The notes beneath the pieces are model-generated. The model saw nothing but the letters and a program-made list of their open reading frames with translations. It searched no databases and was not told where the DNA came from. 64,000 nucleotides of DNA from Thermus tengchongensis (GTDB taxonomy: Bacteria; Deinococcota; Deinococci; Deinococcales; Thermaceae), in assembly GCF_021462405.1 (NCBI RefSeq), contig NZ_JAKEDU010000006.1:35844-99843 (forward strand). Reading direction: 5' to 3'. The position numbers were made by a program, and so were the translations under genes. The first letter of the stretch is position 1. Every line of letters starts with the position of its first letter. Positions 20,997 to 28,802 of this stretch are shown piece after piece.

Positions 20997-22190
20997 GTGA
21001 AAACCTTGGACTGGAATACCCTTTTCGGGAAGGGCGCAGGCCGCATCCAGGCCTCCACCATCCGCGAGCTCCTAAAGCTCACCCAGCGCCCTGGGGTCAT
21101 CAGCTTCGCCGGGGGGCTTCCCGCCCCCGAGCTTTTCCCCAAGGAGGAGGCCGCCAGGAAGGCGGCGGAGATCCTTAAGGAGAAAGGCGAGGTGGCCCTG
21201 CAGTACGGGCCCACGGAGGGCTACGGGCCCCTAAGGGCCTGGGTGGCGGAGTGGATCGGGGTGAAGCCGGAAGAGGTCCTCATCACCACGGGGAGCCAGC
21301 AGGCCCTGGACCTCCTGGGGAAGGTCTTCCTGGACGAGGGAAGCCCCGTCCTCCTGGAAGCCCCCAGCTACATGGGGGCCATCCAGGCCTTCCGGGCCTA
21401 CGGGCCCCGCTTCCTCACCGTGCCCGCGGGGGAGGAGGGGCCGGACCTCGAGGCCCTGGAAGCAACCCTCAAGCGGGAGCGCCCCCGCTTCCTCTACCTC
21501 ATCCCCTCCTTCCAAAACCCCTCGGGGGGCCTCATGCCCCTAAGGGCCCGGAAGCGGCTTTTGGAGATGGTCATGGAGCGGGGCCTTTTGGTGGTGGAGG
21601 ACGACGCCTACCGGGAGCTTTACTTCGGCGAAAGCCGCCTGCCAAGCCTCTTTGAGCTGGCCCGGGAGGCGGGCTATCCCGGGGTCATCTACCTCAGCAG
21701 CTTCTCCAAAATCCTCTCCCCCGGCCTGAGGGTGGCCTTCGCCGTGGCCCACCCCGAGGCCATCCTCAAGCTCACCCAGGCCAAGCAGGGGGTGGACCTG
21801 CACACCCCCATCCTGAACCAGATGTTGGTGCACGCCCTGGTGCAGGAAGGCTTCCCCGAGCGCCTTGAGAAGATACGGGCCACCTACCGGGCCAAGGCCG
21901 GGGCCATGCTGGCGGCCTTGGACCGGGAGATGCCCAAGGAGGTGCGCTACACCCGGCCCCAGGGGGGGATGTTCGTGTGGATGGAGCTTCCCGAAGGGCT
22001 TTCCGCAGAGGCCCTTTTCCAGCAAGCCATCGCCGAGAATGTGGCCTTCGTGCCGGGCGGGCCCTTCTTCGCAGGCGGCGGGGGGGAGAACACCCTAAGG
22101 CTCTCCTACGCCACCATGGGGCCGGAAGGGATTGTGGAAGGGGTAAGGCGGCTTGCCAAGGCCCTGAAGGGGCTACTGGCCCTGGCCTAG
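20997..22190 (+). CDS. lysN: 2-aminoadipate aminotransferase (LysN type)
   Basis: PLP-dependent fold-type I aminotransferase very like T. thermophilus LysN, the enzyme of lysine biosynthesis via alpha-aminoadipate that also accepts Leu, aromatic and Glu substrates. 397 residues, the same length. The PLP lysine is in SSFSKILSPG; GSQQALDL and NPSGG are cofactor contacts. The GTG start is supported by a TAAAAT box 6 nt upstream. No other lysine-pathway gene is adjacent. Its end overlaps the convergent restriction gene by 18 bp. Confidence 0.9.
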   Translation: MKTLDWNTLFGKGAGRIQASTIRELLKLTQRPGVISFAGGLPAPELFPKEEAARKAAEILKEKGEVALQYGPTEGYGPLRAWVAEWIGVKPEEVLITTGSQQALDLLGKVFLDEGSPVLLEAPSYMGAIQAFRAYGPRFLTVPAGEEGPDLEALEATLKRERPRFLYLIPSFQNPSGGLMPLRARKRLLEMVMERGLLVVEDDAYRELYFGESRLPSLFELAREAGYPGVIYLSSFSKILSPGLRVAFAVAHPEAILKLTQAKQGVDLHTPILNQMLVHALVQEGFPERLEKIRATYRAKAGAMLAALDREMPKEVRYTRPQGGMFVWMELPEGLSAEALFQQAIAENVAFVPGGPFFAGGGGENTLRLSYATMGPEGIVEGVRRLAKALKGLLALA

Positions 22191-22850
22191 AAAGAGCAAG
22201 GGCTCCCTCTGGCGCAGGGCTTCCACCAAGGCATCCAGGAAGGCCTCGCCCTCCTGAAGGGTTCCCACGGGATCGCGCAGGAGGGGGGTTTTTCGGGAAT
22301 CCACCTCTATGACCCAGTGCCCCTCCACCAGACCTTGGGCCCAGAGGGGAGGCCGCCTTTGGGAGAGGGCCCTTAGGCCCGCTTTGAAGCGGTCATACAG
22401 GGGGGAAAGCTCCTCCCCTTCCGGGTACTGCTCCACCCGCTTCCGCTTGGTAGGCGCCCCATAGTCCAGGACCACCACGTACCCCACCACCACCTCGGGG
22501 AAAAGCATCTGCACCGAGGAAACCTCGCCCACCAGGTCGTCCAGGCGGTTGGGCCAGGAGCCGCTGGGGTTGCGCAGGATGGCCTTCAGGGAGAGGAGGA
22601 GCCGGGGCTTCGGGGGAAGCCCGGGCCCCCCGGGGTAGACCAGGCCCAGATCCCAGGACTTCTCCCGGGCCAGACCCGGGACCGGGGTTTCCCGCTGCAG
22701 GTGGGGCCAGAGGTGGGGTGGAAGACGGGTGCGCAGGCGGCTTATGAGGTAGTCGGCCACGGGGTTCTGCCGTCCGCTATCCTGAGAGGAAGCCCGCAAA
22801 ACCCCCTGCAGGGCCCTCTCCAGGTCTGCAATCCATGCCTCTTGCCCCAT
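22173..22850 (-). CDS. Putative type II restriction endonuclease
   Basis: 225-residue protein coupled to the methyltransferase gene (TAATG overlap at 22848-22852), the usual restriction-modification layout. I do not recognise the family by name. A possible PD-(D/E)XK core is WDLG (about residues 66-69) followed about 20 residues later by LSLKAIL, then NRLDDLVGEVSS, a pattern seen in some endonucleases. There is no membrane segment or second domain. The cut site cannot be read from sequence. Function is inferred mainly from position. Confidence 0.6.
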   Translation of the reverse strand: MGQEAWIADLERALQGVLRASSQDSGRQNPVADYLISRLRTRLPPHLWPHLQRETPVPGLAREKSWDLGLVYPGGPGLPPKPRLLLSLKAILRNPSGSWPNRLDDLVGEVSSVQMLFPEVVVGYVVVLDYGAPTKRKRVEQYPEGEELSPLYDRFKAGLRALSQRRPPLWAQGLVEGHWVIEVDSRKTPLLRDPVGTLQEGEAFLDALVEALRQREPLLFLGQGQ

Positions 22851-23743
22851 TAAGCCCCCTCCACCATAAGAACGTGGCCCTCCGCTTCCCGCCCGAAGCG
22901 CCTTCGGGCAAGCTCTGCGTACCGAGGTACCAGCTCCACCCCGATGGAGTTCCGCCCGTGCCGGGCGGCAGCGATGAGGGTGGTGCCGGTGCCCGCGAAG
23001 GGGTCCAGCACCGTGTCCCCCACGAAGCTGAACATGCGCACCAGCCTCTCCGCCAGCTCCAAGGGGAAGGGCGCGGGATGGGCCTTGGTGCTCTCCCCGG
23101 GGATGTCGTCCCAGATTTGGCGGAACCAGCAGGCGAAGAGGTCTTTAGGGATGCGGCTGCGCTCCCTCTGCTCAGGGGTGGGCCTGCGGTAGCCCCCGGG
23201 CTTCCTTTGCATCAAGATGTACTCCACCTCGGTCTTGATGATGGCTCCAGGCTCGTAGGGCTTGCCCAGGAAGAAGCCAGGGCGGTCGGCCTCGAGGGCC
23301 GCATTGGTGTGCTTGTGCCAGAGGATAGGGTTGAGGTTGTCAAAGCCGATTTTGCGGCAACGAACCTGGATGTCGGCGTGGAGGGGGAAGACCAGGTGGC
23401 GCCCGAACCGCCTCCGGGCCACGGCCACATCCCCCACCACCACGATGAGCCGCCCCCCCGGCACCAGCACCCGAAAGACCTCCCGCCAGACCCTATCCAG
23501 CTCCTCCAAAAAGGCCTCGTAGTCCTCCACGTGCCCGAGCTGCCCCGGCGCGTCCTCGTACCGCTTCAAGGTCCAGTAAGGGGGCGAGGTGAGGGCCAGG
23601 TGCACCGAAGCTGTGGGAAGGCTCTTCAGGACCTCCCGGGCATCCCCCACCAGGAGGCGGTGGGCCGTGGGGGGAAGGGAAGAACCTTCGCTGGGTACCC
23701 CGAGCTCCTCTTGGTCCAGGGCGAGAAGAGGGTTGGGACTCAT
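22850..23743 (-). CDS. Site-specific DNA methyltransferase, beta class (N4-C or N6-A)
   Basis: SAM-dependent DNA methyltransferase of 297 residues. The catalytic motif IV TSPPYW (about 53-58) precedes the SAM motif DPFAGTGTT (about 257-265), the order of the beta class. SPPY rather than DPPY is most often found in N4-cytosine enzymes, but N6-adenine is not excluded. The target-recognition region lies between (about 95-210). The ATG overlaps the rluD stop, and a TATACT box 8 nt upstream inside rluD gives the pair its own leaderless promoter. Confidence 0.87.
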   Translation of the reverse strand: MSPNPLLALDQEELGVPSEGSSLPPTAHRLLVGDAREVLKSLPTASVHLALTSPPYWTLKRYEDAPGQLGHVEDYEAFLEELDRVWREVFRVLVPGGRLIVVVGDVAVARRRFGRHLVFPLHADIQVRCRKIGFDNLNPILWHKHTNAALEADRPGFFLGKPYEPGAIIKTEVEYILMQRKPGGYRRPTPEQRERSRIPKDLFACWFRQIWDDIPGESTKAHPAPFPLELAERLVRMFSFVGDTVLDPFAGTGTTLIAAARHGRNSIGVELVPRYAELARRRFGREAEGHVLMVEGA

Positions 23744-24681
23744 TGGGCCTCAGTATACGAGGGAACCTCCCGGAGGACACCTTCCGGCCACCGCCCCCCC
23801 AGGGCCTCCCAGGCCCGGGCCATATCGGGGGGCACGGGGGCCAAAAACTCCAGGATGCGCCCCGTGCGGGGATGGGGGATGCGGAGCTCATAGGCGTGGA
23901 GGGCCTGCCGCCCGATGTGGGGGCTTTTCCGCCCGTAAAGTTCGTCCCCCAGGATGGGGGCCTTGAGGTGCTTGAGGTGCACCCTTATCTGGTGGGTGCG
24001 GCCCGTGTGGGGCCGGGCCTCCACCAGGGCGTAGGGCCCGGCGGTGGCCAGGACCTGGAAGTCGGTTTCCGCGTAGCGGGGGGCGATGCCCCCCACGTGC
24101 ATCTTGTGCCGCTCCACGGGGTGGCGGCCGACGGGGGCGATGAGGGTGCCCTCCTTGGGGTGCCCCTCGGTGATGGCCAGGTAGCGCTTCATCACCAGCC
24201 TGTCGCGGAAGGCCCGGGCCAGGGCCTCGAGGGCCCCCCCATGCTTGGCCACCACCAAAACGCCGCTGGTGTCCTTGTCCAAGCGGTGGACGATGCCGGG
24301 GCGCACCTCTTCGGGCCGCTCGGCCTCCTGGAGAGGAAAGTACCGCCCCAAGAGAGCGTTGACCACGGTGCCCGTGTATACTCCGGGAGCCGGATGGGTA
24401 AGAAGCCCCGCAGGCTTGTTGAGAACCAGGAGGTCCTCGTCCTCATAGAGCACCGGGATGGCCAGGTCCTGGGGAGCCACGAAGGGCTTTTCCTCAGGGG
24501 GAACCACCAGCACCTCTTCTCCCTTAAGGCGATAGGAGGGCTTTTCCACCACCTTTTCCCCCACCTGGACCCGGCCCTGGGCGATCCACTCCTGGGCCCG
24601 GCTGCGGCTCACCCCACAGGCCTCGGCCACCGCCTGGTCGAGGCGCACCCCTTCCATGCGAAAGCGCACCACGCTCTCCAT
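23740..24681 (-). CDS. rluD: 23S rRNA pseudouridine synthase, RluD family
   Basis: Isomerises uridines in 23S rRNA helix 69 or related positions. 313 residues: an N-terminal S4 RNA-binding domain (about 10-60, VRLDQAVAEACGVSRSRAQ) and the RsuA/RluA catalytic domain with the active-site Asp in VHRLDKDTSG. Which RluA-type positions it modifies is not determined by sequence alone. The last 4 nt overlap the methyltransferase start. Confidence 0.9.
   Translation of the reverse strand: MESVVRFRMEGVRLDQAVAEACGVSRSRAQEWIAQGRVQVGEKVVEKPSYRLKGEEVLVVPPEEKPFVAPQDLAIPVLYEDEDLLVLNKPAGLLTHPAPGVYTGTVVNALLGRYFPLQEAERPEEVRPGIVHRLDKDTSGVLVVAKHGGALEALARAFRDRLVMKRYLAITEGHPKEGTLIAPVGRHPVERHKMHVGGIAPRYAETDFQVLATAGPYALVEARPHTGRTHQIRVHLKHLKAPILGDELYGRKSPHIGRQALHAYELRIPHPRTGRILEFLAPVPPDMARAWEALGGRWPEGVLREVPSYTEAQ
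23752..23757 (-). promoter_or_regulatory. -10 box of the restriction-modification pair
   Basis: TATACT on the minus strand, 8 nt before the methyltransferase ATG and inside the last codons of rluD. No good -35 is visible. Confidence 0.5.
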
Positions 24682-24688
24682 GATACGA

Positions 24689-24718
24689 ACCCCGGCGTGG
24701 GCCTCGCCACGCCGGGGT
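24689..24718 (-). terminator. Terminator of the LIV operon
   Basis: Perfect 12-bp stem ACCCCGGCGTGG / CCACGCCGGGGT with a 6-nt loop, 12 nt after the livF stop. It lacks a U-run and sits directly before rluD. Confidence 0.6.
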
Positions 24719-24729
24719 CCTGTGGCAGG

Positions 24730-25560
24730 CTACATGAAGCGCTTCCGCCGCTTGTAAGCCTTTACCTCCTTGAAGCTCTTGCGCCCACCCCCCTTGGCCA
24801 CCCCCAGGTAGAACTCTTGCACGTCGGGGTTTTCCAGGAGGTAGTCCCGGTCCCCCTCCAGGACGATCCGCCCGGTTTCCATGATGTAGCCGTAGTGGGC
24901 GATGGAGAGGGCCACCCGGGCATTTTGCTCCACCACCAGGACCGTGACCCCCTCCTCGGCGTTCACCCGGGCCACAATGTCAAAGATCTCCCGCACCAAA
25001 AGGGGAGCCAGACCCAAGGAGGGCTCGTCCAGGAGGAGGAGCCGAGGCTTGGCCAGGAGGGCCCGGCCGATGGCGATCATCTGCTGCTCCCCCCCGGAGC
25101 AGTACCCGGCCAGGCGGTGCCGGAGCTCGGCTAGCCGGGGGAAGTAATGGTAGATGCGCTCCAGATCCTCCTTAAGATGGCTGTCCTTACGGGTCAAGGT
25201 GCCCACCCGCAGGTTCTCCTCCACCGTGAGGTGCTTGAAGACCCGGCGGCCTTCCAGCACCTGGACGATCCCCATCCTCACGATCTCCTCGGGGGGGCGG
25301 TTATGGATGGGCTTTCCCTGGTAGAGGATCTCTCCCCTCACCACTTCCCCGTCCTCGGGGATCAAAAGGCCGGAGATGGCCCTTAAGGTGGTGGTCTTCC
25401 CCGCCCCGTTAGGGCCCAGGAGGGCGGTGATCCGCCCTTCGGGCACCTTCAAGGAGACGCCGCGCAGCACCTGGATGATGTCATGGTAGACCACCTCGAT
25501 GTTGTTGACCAAAAGGAGGATGGGGCCTAGGTCTTCGGGACGCGTGGGGTTCAGGCTCAT
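24730..25560 (-). CDS. livF: LIV-type ABC transporter ATP-binding protein (LivF)
   Basis: One of the two ATPases of the hydrophobic amino-acid transporter family. 276 residues with Walker A GPNGAGKT, signature CSGGEQQM and Walker B LLLLDEPSLGLAP. Compared with a typical LivF (about 235 residues) it has N-terminal and C-terminal extensions; the C-terminal tail KSFKEVKAYKRRKRFM is strongly basic and may touch the membrane or the acyl-CoA ligase (speculative). Last gene of the operon, separated from the binding-protein gene by a stable hairpin. Confidence 0.9.
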   Translation of the reverse strand: MSLNPTRPEDLGPILLLVNNIEVVYHDIIQVLRGVSLKVPEGRITALLGPNGAGKTTTLRAISGLLIPEDGEVVRGEILYQGKPIHNRPPEEIVRMGIVQVLEGRRVFKHLTVEENLRVGTLTRKDSHLKEDLERIYHYFPRLAELRHRLAGYCSGGEQQMIAIGRALLAKPRLLLLDEPSLGLAPLLVREIFDIVARVNAEEGVTVLVVEQNARVALSIAHYGYIMETGRIVLEGDRDYLLENPDVQEFYLGVAKGGGRKSFKEVKAYKRRKRFM

Positions 25561-25572
25561 GGCGTAAAGGAA

Positions 25573-25595
25573 GGCCCGGGGGCAAGCCCCGGGCC
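25573..25595 (-). other. Intercistronic hairpin between the binding-protein gene and livF
   Basis: 9-bp stem GGCCCGGGG / CCCCGGGCC with a 5-nt loop directly after the binding-protein stop. Such hairpins commonly protect the 3' end of the abundant binding-protein message and lower downstream expression. Confidence 0.6.
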
Positions 25596-25602
25596 CATGG
25601 GC

Positions 25603-26805
25603 TTACTTGCCGTAGTGCACCTTGCGGAAGAGGGCCGAGGTGAAGGGCTCGGTCACGGGGACGAAGCGGCCCCCCTTGGCCTCGAGGATCCTCAGGCCCT
25701 CCGCCCCGGTGTGCTCGCTCTTGGTGAAGTCGATCTCGATGCCCTGCTTGGTGGACACCGCAAAGCCCGGCTTGAAGGCGTTGGGCCCGTTCATCCCGAT
25801 GATGGCCTGGTACACCGTCTCGTTGGTGATGCGCTTGAAGCGCTCCTGGGCCCGGCGCATGGCCTCCACCGCAATGGCCGTAGCCAGCATGCCGTTGGTG
25901 TAGTTCACGCTCTCCACGATGGCCTGCGGACGCCCGTACTTCTGCCCGAGCTCCTTCTGCAAGCGGATACCCGGGGCATCCTCGTGGAACATGTAGAAGC
26001 TGGTGGCCCAGAGGAACCCCTCCGCCGCATCCCCCGCCAGGTTGATGAGGTCCGGGCCGCCGGTGTAGTGGGCTCCAAGCTGCCTCATCTTCTTATCCAG
26101 GCCCAGGCGCTTGGCGTCTTTCAGGATGTTGGCCACGGGTCCGGCCACGTTCTGGTGGACGATGAACTCCACCCCTGCGGCCTCAAAGCGCTTCAGGAGG
26201 GCGGTGTTGTCCAGGTTGCCCGCCCCCACCTCCTGAACATCCACAATCTGGAGCCCCAACTGAGCTGCCGCCTTCCGGGCATCGGCCACCGGGGCCCGGC
26301 CGAAGGGAGAAGGATGCACCACCAAGGCCACCTTGGCCCCCTTCTTCTGCTTGGCGATGTACTCCAGCAGGGCCACCACCTGCTCGGAGTAGGTGGAGGT
26401 GGGGATGAAGAAGTAGTCGTTGTTGGGCGGGTCGATGAGCTCCACGTGCATGGAAGCCGGGATGGTCACCACCTTCACCTCTTGGATGAGGCCTTTGAGC
26501 TGCAGGTTGGCCCCCGTGGCGTAGGAAAGGAACACGGGAATCTTGAAGCGGTCCAGGGCCTCCTCAAAGAAGCGCTGGGTGTTGGCGTTGTTGTACTGGT
26601 CGTCTCGCACCAGACAGTTCAGGACCACCCCGGGGATCAGCTTCTTCTCGTTGGCGTACTTGCAATAGTCCTCCACCGCCGCCCCGTAAGGCGCCCCCGC
26701 ATCCGAGGTGGGGCCGGTGATGGCCCCCGACCAGAGGATGGTCACCTGCTGCTGGCCCAAGGCCATGCCCGCCGCCGTCAGAAGACCCAACCAAAGTTTG
26801 CGCAT
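25603..26805 (-). CDS. LIV-type ABC transporter substrate-binding protein
   Basis: Periplasmic-binding-protein type I (Peripla_BP_6). 400 residues from the ATG at 26805 (Shine-Dalgarno GGAGG at 26815-26819); a GTG at 26814 is an alternative. A signal peptide is clear: MRKLWLGLLTAAGMALG, with cleavage probably near GQQQ and no lipobox Cys. The mature protein begins VTILWSGAITGPTSD, the usual first beta strand. The ligand is unknown; the embedded acyl-CoA ligase suggests an organic acid rather than an amino acid. It is flanked by hairpins on both sides. Confidence 0.88.
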   Translation of the reverse strand: MRKLWLGLLTAAGMALGQQQVTILWSGAITGPTSDAGAPYGAAVEDYCKYANEKKLIPGVVLNCLVRDDQYNNANTQRFFEEALDRFKIPVFLSYATGANLQLKGLIQEVKVVTIPASMHVELIDPPNNDYFFIPTSTYSEQVVALLEYIAKQKKGAKVALVVHPSPFGRAPVADARKAAAQLGLQIVDVQEVGAGNLDNTALLKRFEAAGVEFIVHQNVAGPVANILKDAKRLGLDKKMRQLGAHYTGGPDLINLAGDAAEGFLWATSFYMFHEDAPGIRLQKELGQKYGRPQAIVESVNYTNGMLATAIAVEAMRRAQERFKRITNETVYQAIIGMNGPNAFKPGFAVSTKQGIEIDFTKSEHTGAEGLRILEAKGGRFVPVTEPFTSALFRKVHYGK

Positions 26806-26824
26806 GCACCTCACCTCCCATTGC

Positions 26825-26843
26825 CAACCCCAAAGGGGGGTTG
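26825..26843 (-). other. Intercistronic hairpin between livM and the binding-protein gene
   Basis: 7-bp stem CAACCCC / GGGGTTG just after the livM stop and before the ribosome site of the binding-protein gene. Confidence 0.5.
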
Positions 26844-26844
26844 C

Positions 26845-27912
26845 CTAGTACTTAAAGGGCCAGGTGCGGAAGTAGCTTCGCACGATCCGCCACCAGTTGT
26901 AAAGCCCCCTGGGCTCAAACATCAGGAAGAGGACGATGATGAGACCGAAGGCCAAGGGCCTTAAGGCGCTGGCCACATCCACCCCGGCCACGCTGAAGCC
27001 CAGGGCCTTGATGAAGTTGGACAGGGCCTCCATGTTCACGTCCAGAAGCTCCAGAAAAGCTGGTCCCAGGAAACTCCCCACCAGGGTACCCAACCCTCCC
27101 ACGATAGCCATGGCCAAGAGCTTGATGGAAACCGCAAAGGTGTAGTCCTCTATGACCACGGCCCGGGACAGGTAGGCGTAGAGCACCCCCGCCACCCCCG
27201 CGTAGAAGGCCCCTAGGGCAAAGGCGAAAAGCTTGGTCCGTCCGGGGTCCATGCCCATGGCGTCCGCCGCCCGGTCGTTGTCCCTCACCGCCACCAAAGC
27301 CCTCCCGTAGCGGGTGCGCAGGAGGTTGCGGAAGAATACCGCAAGAAGGACCAAAACGGTCAGGGAAACGTAGTACCAGAAGTGAAAGTGGTTGCGAAAG
27401 CCCGCCTCATATCCCAAAAAGCTGGCCCGGGGCATGTCCATGGCCCCACCTTGTTTGAGAAGGGGCATGTGGCCCACGGTCCACTCAAACACCACCTGGA
27501 AGGCCAAGGTGGCCAGGGCCAAATAGAGGTGCTTCACCCGCAAGGAAGGGATGCCCACCAGGAAACCGAAAAAGGCCGCCACCAATCCGCCCAAGGGAAC
27601 CACCAGCCAAAAGGGAAGCCCCTGGGGGGCAAGAAGGGCCGCAGTGTAGGCCCCCACCCCCATGAAGGCCGCCTGGCCGATGTTGATGAGGCCCGCGTAT
27701 CCGGTGGTGATGTTGAGGCCCAGCACCGCCACGCTGTACACCAGAATCAGGTCAAGGATGAACACCTGGGTTCGGGACAAAAACTGGGGTAACACCAGGA
27801 GGAACCCCAGGAAGAGCAGCAAGGAAACGAGCTCCCGGTGGGTGGCAAAGATGCTGGTGTCCTGTTGGTAGCTGGTGCGGTAGTTTCCGGTCTGTGCCCA
27901 AGGGTTTCTCAT
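26845..27912 (-). CDS. livM: LIV-type ABC transporter permease (LivM)
   Basis: Inner-membrane permease, 355 residues, about nine hydrophobic helices. The family motif GLNITTGYAGLINIGQAAFMGVGAY lies at about 65-90, and the EAA-like loop RTRYGRALVAVRDNDRAADAMG contacts the ATPases. A polar 30-residue N-terminus precedes the first helix. It overlaps livH by 4 nt. Confidence 0.93.
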   Translation of the reverse strand: MRNPWAQTGNYRTSYQQDTSIFATHRELVSLLLFLGFLLVLPQFLSRTQVFILDLILVYSVAVLGLNITTGYAGLINIGQAAFMGVGAYTAALLAPQGLPFWLVVPLGGLVAAFFGFLVGIPSLRVKHLYLALATLAFQVVFEWTVGHMPLLKQGGAMDMPRASFLGYEAGFRNHFHFWYYVSLTVLVLLAVFFRNLLRTRYGRALVAVRDNDRAADAMGMDPGRTKLFAFALGAFYAGVAGVLYAYLSRAVVIEDYTFAVSIKLLAMAIVGGLGTLVGSFLGPAFLELLDVNMEALSNFIKALGFSVAGVDVASALRPLAFGLIIVLFLMFEPRGLYNWWRIVRSYFRTWPFKY

Positions 27913-28802
27913 ACGCGCTCAATCTCCTCCGTGCCAAAAAGGCCATGGGGCTTGAACCAAAGGACCAAGAGCAAAACCAGAAAGGGGAAGACATCCCGGG
28001 TGCCCCCACCGGGGATAAAAGGGTCCAGGAAGCCCGCGGCCAGGTTTTCCAAGACCCCGATGAGGATCCCCGCCACCACCGCCCCCGGGATGGAATCCAG
28101 CCCTCCCAGGATCACCACGGGAAAAACCCGCAGGCCGATGTGCACCAGGCCGTCCAGGTTGAGGCCAGAGATGGTGCCCACCACCATTCCCGCCGCCGCA
28201 GCGGTGAGCCCCGCCGCCGCCCAGGCCAGGGCGAATACCCTCTCCACGGAAACCCCCAGGCTCATGGCCGCCATCTGGTCATCGGCCACGCTGCGCATGG
28301 CCACGCCCAGGGTGGAGCGCTGGAAAAACCAGGTGAAGGCCAGGAGGAAAAGCAGGGTGAAGGCCACCGCAAGGAGCTGGGCATAAGAGATCTGGACGCC
28401 CAAAAGGGTGAGGCCTCCAGCCGGAAGGAAGCTGGGATAGCTAAAGTTCCCCGCCCCGTAGGGGGTGAGGTGGATGAGGCCATCCAGCAGGGAGGCCAAG
28501 CCGATGGTGGCCATGATGACCGAGATGATGGGCTGGCCCACCAGGCGCTTGAGGAAAACCCGCTCCACCCCAAAGCCCAAAAGGGCAGTCAGGGCCAGGG
28601 CCAAGGCCGCCGCCAGGAGAAAGGGTGCCCCAAGGGACACCATGGCCCAGTAGGCCAGAAAGGCCCCTATGGCGATGAACTGCCCCTGGGCGAAGTTCAC
28701 CACCCGGCTGGCCTTGTAGATGAGGACAAAGCCCAGGGCCGCTAGGGCGTAGACCAGGCCCAGGACAATGCCGGAGAAAAGGAGCTGCAAGAAGAAACTC
28801 AC
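27909..28802 (-). CDS. livH: LIV-type ABC transporter permease (LivH)
   Basis: Second permease, 297 residues with about eight hydrophobic helices. Typical LivH features: GLVYALAALGFVLIYKASRVVNFAQG at the N-terminus and the loop RSTLGVAMRSVADDQMAAMSLG. It starts with ATG overlapping the ligase stop by 4 nt and ends overlapping livM by 4 nt. Confidence 0.94.
   Translation of the reverse strand: MSFFLQLLFSGIVLGLVYALAALGFVLIYKASRVVNFAQGQFIAIGAFLAYWAMVSLGAPFLLAAALALALTALLGFGVERVFLKRLVGQPIISVIMATIGLASLLDGLIHLTPYGAGNFSYPSFLPAGGLTLLGVQISYAQLLAVAFTLLFLLAFTWFFQRSTLGVAMRSVADDQMAAMSLGVSVERVFALAWAAAGLTAAAAGMVVGTISGLNLDGLVHIGLRVFPVVILGGLDSIPGAVVAGILIGVLENLAAGFLDPFIPGGGTRDVFPFLVLLLVLWFKPHGLFGTEEIERV

Noticed and set aside
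23743..25134. 463-residue plus-strand frame opposite rluD and livF
   Set aside because: Shadow of two conserved minus-strand genes; no family features.
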